Shown one piece after another: positions 8,410-15,550 of a stretch of DNA of 20,563 bases. The notes below the pieces were generated by a model. It worked only from the letters and a program-made list of their open reading frames with translations, searched no databases and was not told the origin of the DNA. Both the position numbers and the translations under genes were made by a program. How positions within the stretch are numbered: position 1 is the first letter of the stretch; every line of letters starts with the position of its first letter. The stretch is from GCA-2717185 sp964474755 (GTDB lineage: Bacteria > Pseudomonadota > Alphaproteobacteria > UBA8366 > GCA-2717185). Where the stretch lies: assembly GCA_964474755.1 (NCBI GenBank), contig CAYYUG010000073.1, forward strand, positions 1-20,563, in the 5' to 3' direction.

Positions 8410-9189
8410 TCAGCTAGTAGCGATGGTCAAGCCGCCATCGACGGCGATGGTTTGGCCGCTTACATAGCTGCCGGCGTTTGATGCCAGCATAACGGCGACG
8501 CCTGCGATTTCATCAGGTTCGCCCAGTCGACCAAGTGGGGTTTTCGCATTCTGCTGTTTGACCCGTTCTTCATCTTCCCAAAGAGCACGGGCGAAATCGG
8601 TGCGAACAAGGCCAGGTGCAATTGCGTTGACACGAATTTTGTCGGGACCATACTCGAAAGCAAGATTACGCGCGATCGCAAGGTCTGCCGCCTTGGAAAT
8701 GCCGTAGGCCCCAAGATTCACACTGGCACGCAAGCCGCCGACAGATGAAATGATTATAATCGAACCGCCGCCACACGCCGCGATATGCGGTCGGGACATT
8801 CGGCAGAGCCAGTGGTTTGACTTGATATTCGTTTCCATAATCTTGTCGAAAGCGGAATCTGGAATGTCTTGCAGTTTGCCAAAATAAGGATTAACCGCCG
8901 CGTTGCAGACTAAGATGTCGATACTACCAAAACGTTCGACCGTCTTGTCGATCAGAGCCTGAAGTTGGTCACGATGCGAGATATGGCAGGGGATTGGTGC
9001 TGCCTCGCCACCACTCTTTGCCCAGTTTTCATTGATATCCTGGGAGACTTCCTTGCACATATCCGCTTTGCGCGAGGAGACTACAACTTTAGCGCCGTGT
9101 TCTGCCATGCGTGAGGCGATTGCACGGCCGATGCCCTTGGTGGCGCCGGTGATGATCGCGGTTTTTCCGGTGAGATCGAAGAGGGTCAT
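8410..9189 (-). CDS. Short-chain dehydrogenase/reductase (DHRS4-like)
   Basis: A 259-aa classical SDR that would oxidise or reduce a hydroxyl/carbonyl substrate with NAD(P)H in the cytosol. The cofactor motif TGATKGIG is at 14-21, Asn96 begins NAAVNPYFG, the catalytic Ser149 lies in IISSVGG, and the Tyr162-x3-Lys166 pair is YGISK. APGLVRTDFARALWED is characteristic of a branch often annotated as DHRS4-like in alphaproteobacteria. The start is ATG at 9189 (FDLTGKTAIITG is the normal N-terminus), with AGGAAA a few bases upstream on the minus strand; a longer in-frame extension to 9393 has no family support. It converges on the acuI-like gene across the gap, and its relatives often sit with acyl-CoA metabolism genes. 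Confidence 0.9.
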   Translation of the reverse strand: MTLFDLTGKTAIITGATKGIGRAIASRMAEHGAKVVVSSRKADMCKEVSQDINENWAKSGGEAAPIPCHISHRDQLQALIDKTVERFGSIDILVCNAAVNPYFGKLQDIPDSAFDKIMETNIKSNHWLCRMSRPHIAACGGGSIIIISSVGGLRASVNLGAYGISKAADLAIARNLAFEYGPDKIRVNAIAPGLVRTDFARALWEDEERVKQQNAKTPLGRLGEPDEIAGVAVMLASNAGSYVSGQTIAVDGGLTIATS

Positions 9190-9249
9190 ATGGTTTCCTG
9201 CATTTCTTGAAGCCGATGCCGCGCAAGTGATGACGTGACCTCGAGACCC

Positions 9250-9255
9250 TATAAT
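9250..9255 (+). promoter_or_regulatory. Possible -10 box for the molybdopterin oxidoreductase gene
   Basis: A perfect TATAAT lies 80 bp before the ATG at 9336, in the divergent region between the SDR and the molybdoenzyme genes. No good -35 stands 16-18 bp upstream (the bases there read about GTGATG), so it is only a candidate. Confidence 0.3.
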
Positions 9256-9300
9256 GAGATTCGACCTCTGTGAACCGTGATTGCACCTGAATCGGGGTGA

Positions 9301-9325
9301 CCGTAAACTCTGTTTAATTTTACGG
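9301..9325 (+). repeat. Perfect 7-bp inverted repeat overlapping the ribosome binding site
   Basis: CCGTAAA (9301-9307) and TTTACGG (9319-9325) are exact reverse complements separated by 11 bases. The right arm ends in the GG of the GGAG Shine-Dalgarno run (9324-9327) of the molybdopterin oxidoreductase gene, whose ATG is at 9336. It could be a protein-binding operator or an RNA hairpin that limits ribosome access. The repeat is seen directly; the function is inference. Confidence 0.6.
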
Positions 9326-9335
9326 AGACCAGAGA

Positions 9336-11396
9336 ATGCCGCTCGATTTCGTCCATTCGGCTTGCCCGCATGATTGCCCGTCCACCTGCGCATTAGAGGT
9401 GGAGCGCATCGATGCCCACCGTATCGGTCGCGTTCGTGGTGCTGCGGAGAACAGCTACACGGCTGGAGTCGTCTGCGCCAAAGTCGCGCGATATGCGGAG
9501 CGCGTGCATCACCCTGACCGATTGACGCATCCTTTGCGGCGAGTTGGTGATAAGGGAGATGGCAAGGCGGCGTTCGAGCCGATTGACTGGGACGATGCTT
9601 TGGATGTCGTTGCAGAAGCTTTTGAGCGAACCTCAGCGAAAAATGGGCGCGAAGCGGTGTTCCCTTATCACTATGCCGGGACTATGGGGCTGTTGCAGCG
9701 CGATGGACTCGATCGGTTTCGCCACGCGCTTGGCTACTCGCGGCAATACAGCACGATCTGCAACACTATCGCCGATGCGGGGTGGCTCGCTGGCGTTGGC
9801 GTGAAATACGGTGTCGATGGTCGCGAGATGGCTGAAAGCGACCTGATTATTATATGGGGCGGTAATCCGGTGCACACCCAGGTTAACGTCATGACCCATA
9901 TTGCCAAGGCCCGAAAACAGCGAGGTGCCAAGTTAATCGTTATTGATCCATACCGGACTCCGACAGCTGAAGTAGCCGATATTCATATTATGCCGCGACC
10001 CGGAACGGATGGTGCGTTAGCGGCGGCGATGATCAACGTATTCTTTCGTGATGGGCACGCCGATTGGGACTATATGCGTGAATTCACCGACGCACCTGAT
10101 GAACTGGCCCGTCATGTCGCGCATAAGACCCCGGAATGGGCGGCGGAGATTACCGGCCTCGACGCAGCAGAGATCGAAACGCTGTCCTCGATTTACGCTG
10201 AAACGGAACGCGCCTTCATTCGTATCGGTTATGGCTTTACTCGGTCGCGCAACGGTGCAGCCAATATGCATGCAGTAACTTGTCTGCCGAGTGTGACCGG
10301 CAAGTGGAAGCGAAAGGGTGCCGGGGCACTCTACTCCAATGCCGGGGTCTACCCGCTCGACATGACGATGATCATGGGGCTCGATGTTTGTGATAAATCC
10401 ACACGCTTGCTGGACCAGTCACGGCTTGGTCCCATTCTTGTTGGCGAGGCGGATGCGCTAGAAGGTGGACCGCCAGTTGGCGCGATGATTATCCAAAATA
10501 CCAACCCGATGGTAGTTTGCCCAGAGTTGGGTAAGGTGCATGACGGCTTCCGCCGCAACGATTTGTTTGTCTGTGTCCATGAGCAGTTCATGACCGAGAC
10601 TGCGGCAATGGCCGACATTGTGTTGCCCGCAACGACGTTTCTAGAACATGAAGATCTTTATATTGCTGGCGGCCACACACATTTGTTCGTTACCAAAGCA
10701 GTAATTGAACCTCTCGGTGAGTGCCGGTCGAACCATGCAGTGTTGTGCGGTTTGGCGAAACGGCTTGGGTGCAATCACCCGGGTTTTCAGTTGACCGATT
10801 GGGAGGTAATCGACCGAACCCTGAGCGATTCTGGTCTGCCCAATGCCGAGACCTTGCATGCCAAACGCTGGACTGACTTCGCGCCAAAGTTCGAAGAGAG
10901 CCATTTTCTCCAAGGGTTTGGCCATGCGGATAGGAAATTCCACTTCAAGGCTGATTGGGCTAATGTCGGCAGGGTGCCGGAAGGTGTGCCGGCTATGCCC
11001 GGTCACTATGACGCGATCGAAGAGGCTAACGACTTTCACCCTTACCGGCTTGTTGCCGCTCCAGCGCGAAACTTCCTTAATTCCAGCTTCACTGAAACGC
11101 CGACCAGTCAAGACCGTGAGGGGCGGCCTACGGCGCTCATCCATCCAGACGACTGCGAGGCGCAGGGGCTTTCCGACGGTTCGCTCGTGCGACTCGGCAA
11201 TGCGCGCGGCTCCGTTTTGGTTCATGCGAAGCCGTTCGATGGGTTGCAACGGGGTGTCATCGTTGTCGAAAGCTTGTGGCCGAATGGGGCCTTCATCGAA
11301 GGGGTCGGGATCAACCTGCTGATTGGTGCAGATGCTGTTCGCCCACGCGGCGGGGCCGCCTTCCATGACACAGCGATATGGTTAAAGTCAGCCTAG
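9336..11396 (+). CDS. Molybdopterin-dependent oxidoreductase with N-terminal [4Fe-4S] motif
   Basis: A 686-aa protein of the DMSO-reductase (MopB) superfamily, binding a bis-pterin guanine-dinucleotide molybdenum cofactor and one Fe-S cluster. The N-terminus has Cys10-x3-Cys14-x3-Cys18 and Cys47 (SACPHDCPSTC, then GVVCAK), a normal cluster-binding set. The cofactor-binding parts include IIIWGGNPVHTQ, VIDPYRTPTAEVADI, PRPGTDGALAAAM, IIQNTNPMVV and MADIVLPATTFLEHEDLY. The C-terminal molydop-binding domain (from about 565) includes RNFLNSSFTE and ALIHPDDCEAQGL. No twin-arginine signal peptide is visible, so it is probably cytoplasmic. No electron-transfer or membrane subunit lies beside it. The substrate is unknown. 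Similar orphan proteins are common in proteobacteria and usually annotated only to superfamily level. The inverted repeat in front of it suggests regulation. Confidence 0.88.
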   Translation: MPLDFVHSACPHDCPSTCALEVERIDAHRIGRVRGAAENSYTAGVVCAKVARYAERVHHPDRLTHPLRRVGDKGDGKAAFEPIDWDDALDVVAEAFERTSAKNGREAVFPYHYAGTMGLLQRDGLDRFRHALGYSRQYSTICNTIADAGWLAGVGVKYGVDGREMAESDLIIIWGGNPVHTQVNVMTHIAKARKQRGAKLIVIDPYRTPTAEVADIHIMPRPGTDGALAAAMINVFFRDGHADWDYMREFTDAPDELARHVAHKTPEWAAEITGLDAAEIETLSSIYAETERAFIRIGYGFTRSRNGAANMHAVTCLPSVTGKWKRKGAGALYSNAGVYPLDMTMIMGLDVCDKSTRLLDQSRLGPILVGEADALEGGPPVGAMIIQNTNPMVVCPELGKVHDGFRRNDLFVCVHEQFMTETAAMADIVLPATTFLEHEDLYIAGGHTHLFVTKAVIEPLGECRSNHAVLCGLAKRLGCNHPGFQLTDWEVIDRTLSDSGLPNAETLHAKRWTDFAPKFEESHFLQGFGHADRKFHFKADWANVGRVPEGVPAMPGHYDAIEEANDFHPYRLVAAPARNFLNSSFTETPTSQDREGRPTALIHPDDCEAQGLSDGSLVRLGNARGSVLVHAKPFDGLQRGVIVVESLWPNGAFIEGVGINLLIGADAVRPRGGAAFHDTAIWLKSA

Positions 11397-11880
11397 GTGC
11401 TCTGGTGGGCCACTCGCCGCATAACATCGTTATTGGGAATGAAGAATGCGGGTTGGGCAATGTCCTATGGCGACGCGCCTCCTCGCCGGACCGTTACGTC
11501 AGGGCGTCGCGGTTGGATCCATTGATCTCGACGTTGGGTAGGCTACACTGGCTCGTCATGCGAAATTGGATCGGGTCGCTGGCGTTGCGAAACAAAGCTG
11601 TGATGGATAGATCGCTTAGCCAGCCAGCTGGCAGGACTGGGTTTCGCTGCCCACTGGGTTTCACTGGGGGGACGATCTTTCGCGAGCTATTTCTGCAAGG
11701 CTTGACCTTGCTGGATTTGCATACACCCGGTGTGACACAGCGTTTGAATACCTCCCATATTGCCGCCCGCCGGAAAGTGAGCCAGTTGCTGATGGCGATT
11801 GCCTTGCCGAATGCGCCGGGAACGACGCAAAATGGCGCTGGATATGGAAATTAGCGGTGGCCCGACCCCATATAATAGCT
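11397..11880. other. Unassigned stretch between the molybdoenzyme and the VWA gene
   Basis: About 480 bp with no protein I recognise. One plus-strand frame is open for 158 codons (11378-11854), but it starts inside the molybdoenzyme gene, has no ribosome binding site, and its product (many Arg and Leu, no family motif) looks random. Other plus frames have protein-like fragments broken by stops, for example WQDWVSLPTGFHWGDDLSRA at about 11620-11680 and a frame reading on to about 11880. This could be a decayed gene, but I cannot name a parent. Related genomes may have an intact gene at this place. Confidence 0.35.
11871..11876 (+). promoter_or_regulatory. TATAAT box directly before the VWA start codon
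   Basis: TATAAT sits 4 bases before ATG 11881. If used as a -10 element, transcription would begin at or next to the ATG, giving a leaderless message. No convincing -35 is present (about AAATTA at a 17-bp spacer), and there is no Shine-Dalgarno run before this ATG. Low confidence. Confidence 0.25.
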
Positions 11881-12585
11881 ATGGCGAAGCTACCTACATC
11901 AAGCGAAAACGAAGTTACTAGATTTCTGAAAGAGGTTTCAGAGGCGCCGGCGCCGGTGCGCGGCACCGGGAGGCGTGGTCGGTTGATTTTTGCCATGGAT
12001 GCGACCGCGAGCCGCGAACCAACTTGGGACCGAGCTTGCCAAATTCAGGGAAGTATGTTTAACGAAACCAGTACATTAGGTGGTCTGGCAATACAACTTT
12101 TGTATTATAGGGGATTTGGGCAATGCCAGGCCAGTAAATGGGCGGTTAACCCTGATCAATTGCTGCGTTTCATGACCTCGGTTCGTTGTTTGGGTGGGAC
12201 AACACAAATTCGCAAGGTCTTGAAACACGCGATTAGAGAAAACACCCGAGAAAAAATCGATGCACTGGTGTTCGTCGGTGATGCGATGGAGGAAGAAGTT
12301 GATCAGCTTTGCCATTACGCTGGCGAACTGGGATTGCTCAATGTGCCTGTTTTTATTTTTCACGAAGGCGGCGATCCTATTGCAGAGCGGGCGTTCCGGC
12401 AGATCAGCCGGCTCTCGGCGGGCGCATATTGCCCCTTTGACTCCGACAGCGCGCAACAGCTGAGGGAATTGCTGTCCGCTGTCGCTGTATACGCCGCCGG
12501 TGGAAGGCGGGCATTGCTCAGTTACAGCAAGAAAAAGGGCGGCGATGCATTGCGGTTGACGCATCAAATGCAAGGTAAGAATTAG
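11881..12585 (+). CDS. VWA (von Willebrand factor A) domain protein
   Basis: A 234-aa soluble protein made of essentially one VWA domain, a fold that binds partner proteins through a metal ion. The metal-ion site is complete in a variant form: Asp40-A-Thr42-A-Ser44 (DATAS in place of DxSxS), Thr107/Thr108 in LGGTTQI, and Asp134 in FVGDAMEEEVD. Other recognisable stretches are LLYYRGFGQC, FIFHEGGDP and a closing VAVYAAGGRRAL. No signal peptide or membrane segment is seen. The family N-terminus (MAKLPTSSEN) favours ATG 11881; an in-frame GTG at 11857 would add eight residues. A membrane J-domain gene starts two bases after its stop, so the products probably work together. I know of no defined function for this family; it recurs with the J-domain gene in related bacteria as far as I recall. 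Confidence 0.82.
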   Translation: MAKLPTSSENEVTRFLKEVSEAPAPVRGTGRRGRLIFAMDATASREPTWDRACQIQGSMFNETSTLGGLAIQLLYYRGFGQCQASKWAVNPDQLLRFMTSVRCLGGTTQIRKVLKHAIRENTREKIDALVFVGDAMEEEVDQLCHYAGELGLLNVPVFIFHEGGDPIAERAFRQISRLSAGAYCPFDSDSAQQLRELLSAVAVYAAGGRRALLSYSKKKGGDALRLTHQMQGKN

Positions 12586-12587
12586 CG

Positions 12588-13298
12588 GTGACTTGGTTCA
12601 TTTTAGGTGCGTCCCTGTTTGTTGGCGGGCTGTTGCTGCTGCGCTGGTTTGTTGGGGCGGACCCAAAGAAAGTTATGCGGGTTCTGCTCTGGAGCGGTCT
12701 CGGCCTGGCAGTGCTCCTCGCGGTCTTCCTGATGCTCTCTGGACGGTTTGGTTGGCTTTGGGTCGCCGCTCTCGGGCTACTGCCGTGGATTTCTAGATTT
12801 CGCATGCTGCAGCGTCTGGCCCGGTCAGCGCGTGGTCCGAGCCGTGGAAGTCAGTCCCGTGTCGACACTCAATTTGTGGCGATGTCACTGGATCACGATA
12901 CCGGAGATATGGATGGCGAGGTGCTGGAGGGACGCTTCCGCGGGGGACGATTGTCGGATATGCCGCTCGATGACGTACTCGAACTGTTGGCAGAAGCTTC
13001 AGCTGACTCGCAGTCAAGTAGTGTCCTACAAGCCTATCTTGATAAGATTTATGGTGATACTTGGCGCGAACATATGGAAACAGGGGGGCAGCACCACTCG
13101 GCTTCTTCATTTGTGGGACCGATGACTGTCGAGGAGGCTTATCAGGTCTTGGGGTTGGAACCGGGTGCGTCTGATAAGGACATACGACAAAACCATCGCG
13201 ATCTCATGAAGCGATTCCATCCGGATCATGGCGGATCGGATTATCTGGCCACCAAAATAAATGAAGCAAAAGAAATCCTTTTGGGTGAAGCTAGCTAA
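12588..13298 (+). CDS. Membrane-anchored J-domain protein, Tim14/Pam18-like
   Basis: A 236-aa protein with hydrophobic segments at about 2-21, 31-51 and 54-68, a polar linker rich in Arg and Ser from about 70 to 100, an acidic middle, and a J domain at the extreme C-terminus (about 179-236) with the HPD motif at 211-213. J domains stimulate the ATPase of Hsp70 (DnaK). The order of membrane segments first and J domain last, together with HPDHGGSDYLATKINEAKE, closely resembles mitochondrial Tim14/Pam18, the import-motor co-chaperone, whose alphaproteobacterial relatives are known. The G/F and zinc-finger parts of DnaJ are absent. The start is GTG 12588, two bases after the VWA stop, with AAGGTAAGA (12572-12580) as ribosome binding site. 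It probably recruits DnaK to the membrane, perhaps for the VWA partner; that is inference. Confidence 0.88.
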   Translation: MTWFILGASLFVGGLLLLRWFVGADPKKVMRVLLWSGLGLAVLLAVFLMLSGRFGWLWVAALGLLPWISRFRMLQRLARSARGPSRGSQSRVDTQFVAMSLDHDTGDMDGEVLEGRFRGGRLSDMPLDDVLELLAEASADSQSSSVLQAYLDKIYGDTWREHMETGGQHHSASSFVGPMTVEEAYQVLGLEPGASDKDIRQNHRDLMKRFHPDHGGSDYLATKINEAKEILLGEAS

Positions 13299-13398
13299 TT
13301 TTCATGACTTTAAAGGCCTGTTCTGATCCAGTTGCGGTCGAAATGCCGATGTGGCAAACAAGCCGCACACTCCGATAGATTAAAAAGAGCATCCTCAC

Positions 13399-14277
13399 AT
13401 GCCTCAGAAGAAGGTTCGAAAAGCGATTTTCCCAGTCGGTGGGCTGGGGACACGGTTTCTGCCGGCGACCAAGGCGATGCCAAAGGAAATGCTGCCGATC
13501 GTCGATAAGCCACTGATCCAGTACGCGGTGGAAGAGGCAAAAGCGGCGGGCATCGAAGATTTTATCTTCGTCACCGGGCGCGGCAAGCATGCGATTGAAG
13601 ATCATTTCGACGTCTCGTTTGAGCTCGATACGATTTTGCGGAAACGCGGGCGTTCAGATCTGCTGTCCGGTATCCGCAACGGGATGCTGCTGCCGGGCCA
13701 GATTAGTTATATGAGACAAATGGAACCGCTAGGGCTCGGTCATGCGGTATGGTGTGCCCGCAACCTGATTGGCGACGAGCCATTTGCCGTTTTACTCGCA
13801 GATGATCTGGTTTTGTCAAAGACGCCGTGTCTCAAGCAAATGATTGAAGTTTATTCAGAAGTTGGTGGTAGCGTGGTGGCCGTGATGGACGTGCCGCGGG
13901 AACACACCGATCGCTATGGTATTCTCGATGTCGAGAGCGATGACGGCCGACTAGTTTCAGTTCGCGGTCTGGTCGAGAAGCCAGCCCCCGACGATGCGCC
14001 ATCCACTCTGTCGATTATTGGCCGTTACATCCTTCAACCACAAGTCTTCGAATATCTCGACAAGCAGGAAAAGGGAAGTGGCGGAGAGGTGCAATTGACA
14101 GATGCGTTGGCGGCGACGTTGGGAAACGGTCCATTCAATGGCTTGCGTTTCGAAGGACAGCGATTTGATTGCGGTCACAAGGTGGGGTTTCTTGAAGCAA
14201 CGATTGCATTTGCTTTATCACGGGAGGATCTTGCTCCCGCAATCCGGGATATTATCAAAGCCTACGTGGACGCATGA
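13399..14277 (+). CDS. galU: UTP--glucose-1-phosphate uridylyltransferase
   Basis: A 292-aa GalU that makes UDP-glucose and pyrophosphate from glucose 1-phosphate and UTP in the cytosol. The nucleotidyltransferase signature GGLGTRFLPATKAMPKEML lies at 14-32 with Lys-rich substrate contacts. Also present are VTGRGKHAIEDHFD, GLGHAV (112-117), the metal-binding Asp region LLADD (133-137) and GLVEKP. Length is normal. The ribosome binding site is weak. The gene lies 100 bp after the J-domain gene and 49 bp before ugd. Its product is the substrate of Ugd, and its substrate can be supplied by the phosphohexomutase two genes down. Confidence 0.95.
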   Translation: MPQKKVRKAIFPVGGLGTRFLPATKAMPKEMLPIVDKPLIQYAVEEAKAAGIEDFIFVTGRGKHAIEDHFDVSFELDTILRKRGRSDLLSGIRNGMLLPGQISYMRQMEPLGLGHAVWCARNLIGDEPFAVLLADDLVLSKTPCLKQMIEVYSEVGGSVVAVMDVPREHTDRYGILDVESDDGRLVSVRGLVEKPAPDDAPSTLSIIGRYILQPQVFEYLDKQEKGSGGEVQLTDALAATLGNGPFNGLRFEGQRFDCGHKVGFLEATIAFALSREDLAPAIRDIIKAYVDA

Positions 14278-14326
14278 GTGTCGCACATATTTTAACGATC
14301 AATTCGTTCTTTGAGGAGCTCGAATA

Positions 14327-15550
14327 ATGCGTATTGCTATGATCGGGACCGGATATGTCGGTCTGGTGTCTGGGGCCTGTTTCATGAAGTTCGGTGTTGA
14401 TGTTACATGTGTCGACAAGGACGAAAGCAAGATTGAAACGCTTAAATCTGGCGCGATTTCGATCTATGAACCTGGTTTAGACGCTCTTGTAGCGGAAGGT
14501 TTNNNNNNNNNNNNNNNNNNNNNNNNNNNNNNNNNNNNNNNNNNNNNNNNNNNNNNNNNNNNNNNNNNNNNNNNNNNNNNNNNNNNNNNNNNNNNNNNNN
14601 NNAAAATCCGCGAAGCGCGGCCTGACGCGGATTTCGATGTGGTTTCAAACCCGGAATTTCTCCGCGAAGGCTCAGCGATCGAGGACTTTATGCGGCCCGA
14701 CCGTGTCGTCATTGGTACCGACAGCGAACGTGCGCAAGAGGTCATGCGAATTTTGTATCGGCCGCTCTATCTGTTGGAAACGCCCATGCTGTTCACCAAA
14801 CGTGAAACCGCTGAGTTAATTAAATACGCGAGCAACGCATTCTTGGCCACGAAGATTACTTTCATTAATGAAATGGCGGATATTTGCGACAAGGTCGGTG
14901 CCAATGTAAGTGACGTGGCGCAAGGCATTGGGCTAGACGGTCGGATCGGAGGCAAATTTTTGCATGCGGGTCCCGGGTACGGTGGATCGTGCTTCCCAAA
15001 GGATACGCTCGCCTTGGCGCAGACGGCGCGAAAGGTTGGTGCGCCCGTTACAATAGTCGAATCTGTAATCGCGGCGAACAGCAAACGCAAGAAGGCAATG
15101 GCAGAACGCATCATCGCTGCGTGCGGCGGCTCGATAGGCGGCAAGACGCTGGCAGTATTGGGGGTCACATTCAAACCAAACACAGATGATATGCGCGAAT
15201 CGCCTAGTTTGGATATTTTGCCGGCATTGCAGAAGGCAGGGGGCCAAATCTGCGCATACGATCCCGAAGGGATGACTGAAGCCGGTCCGCTGCTTCCGGG
15301 CGTGAATTGGTGCCAGAGTGCCTATGAGACGATGGTAGGCGCGGAGGCGGTTGTAATTATCACGGAGTGGAACGAGTTTAGGTTACTAGATCTGGAACGG
15401 ATCAAATCCTTGTTGCGTCATCCTCTGATGATCGATTTACGGAACATATACGATCCAAGCGAGATGGCTTCGGCAGGGTTCGTCTATCACAGCATTGGTC
15501 GCCCCGAGGACACAAAATATATGACCACCGATGCGGGGGTCGCAATATGA
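14327..15550 (+). CDS. ugd: UDP-glucose 6-dehydrogenase (interrupted by assembly gap)
   Basis: Ugd oxidises UDP-glucose twice with NAD+ to UDP-glucuronate, a precursor of acidic surface glycans. The Rossmann motif GTGYVG is at residues 7-12, and YEPGLDALV follows. After the gap come VVSNPEFLREGSAIEDF, the KYASNAFLATKITFINE helix, and the catalytic Cys codon at 14990-14992 in GPGYGGSCFPKD. The C-terminal domain has LGVTFKPNTDDMRESPS. AGGAG before ATG 14327 is a good ribosome binding site. The gap falls where roughly 75-80 residues are expected but has room for only about 34, so the true gene is longer (usual family length about 435-445 aa). The frame is kept across the Ns only by chance. Its stop overlaps the next start by four bases (ATGA). 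Confidence 0.93.
   Translation: MRIAMIGTGYVGLVSGACFMKFGVDVTCVDKDESKIETLKSGAISIYEPGLDALVAEGXXXXXXXXXXXXXXXXXXXXXXXXXXXXXXXXXXKIREARPDADFDVVSNPEFLREGSAIEDFMRPDRVVIGTDSERAQEVMRILYRPLYLLETPMLFTKRETAELIKYASNAFLATKITFINEMADICDKVGANVSDVAQGIGLDGRIGGKFLHAGPGYGGSCFPKDTLALAQTARKVGAPVTIVESVIAANSKRKKAMAERIIAACGGSIGGKTLAVLGVTFKPNTDDMRESPSLDILPALQKAGGQICAYDPEGMTEAGPLLPGVNWCQSAYETMVGAEAVVIITEWNEFRLLDLERIKSLLRHPLMIDLRNIYDPSEMASAGFVYHSIGRPEDTKYMTTDAGVAI
14503..14602. other. Assembly gap (100 N) inside ugd
   Basis: Exactly 100 Ns. From the family alignment by eye, about 230-240 bp are missing between LVAEG and KIREARPDAD, so this is a placeholder and not a measured distance. Confidence 0.95.

Noticed and set aside
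9190..9393. Longer start for the SDR gene (in-frame extension to 9393)
   Set aside because: The extra residues overlap the molybdoenzyme start and do not look like an SDR N-terminus, while ATG 9189 has a ribosome binding site and the standard N-terminus.
10641..11366. 241-codon minus-strand frame inside the molybdoenzyme gene
   Set aside because: It is the mirror of a well-supported coding region and has no recognisable protein character.
11378..11854. 158-codon open frame as a real gene
   Set aside because: It begins inside the molybdoenzyme gene, has no ribosome binding site and shows no family motif; kept only as part of an unassigned stretch.
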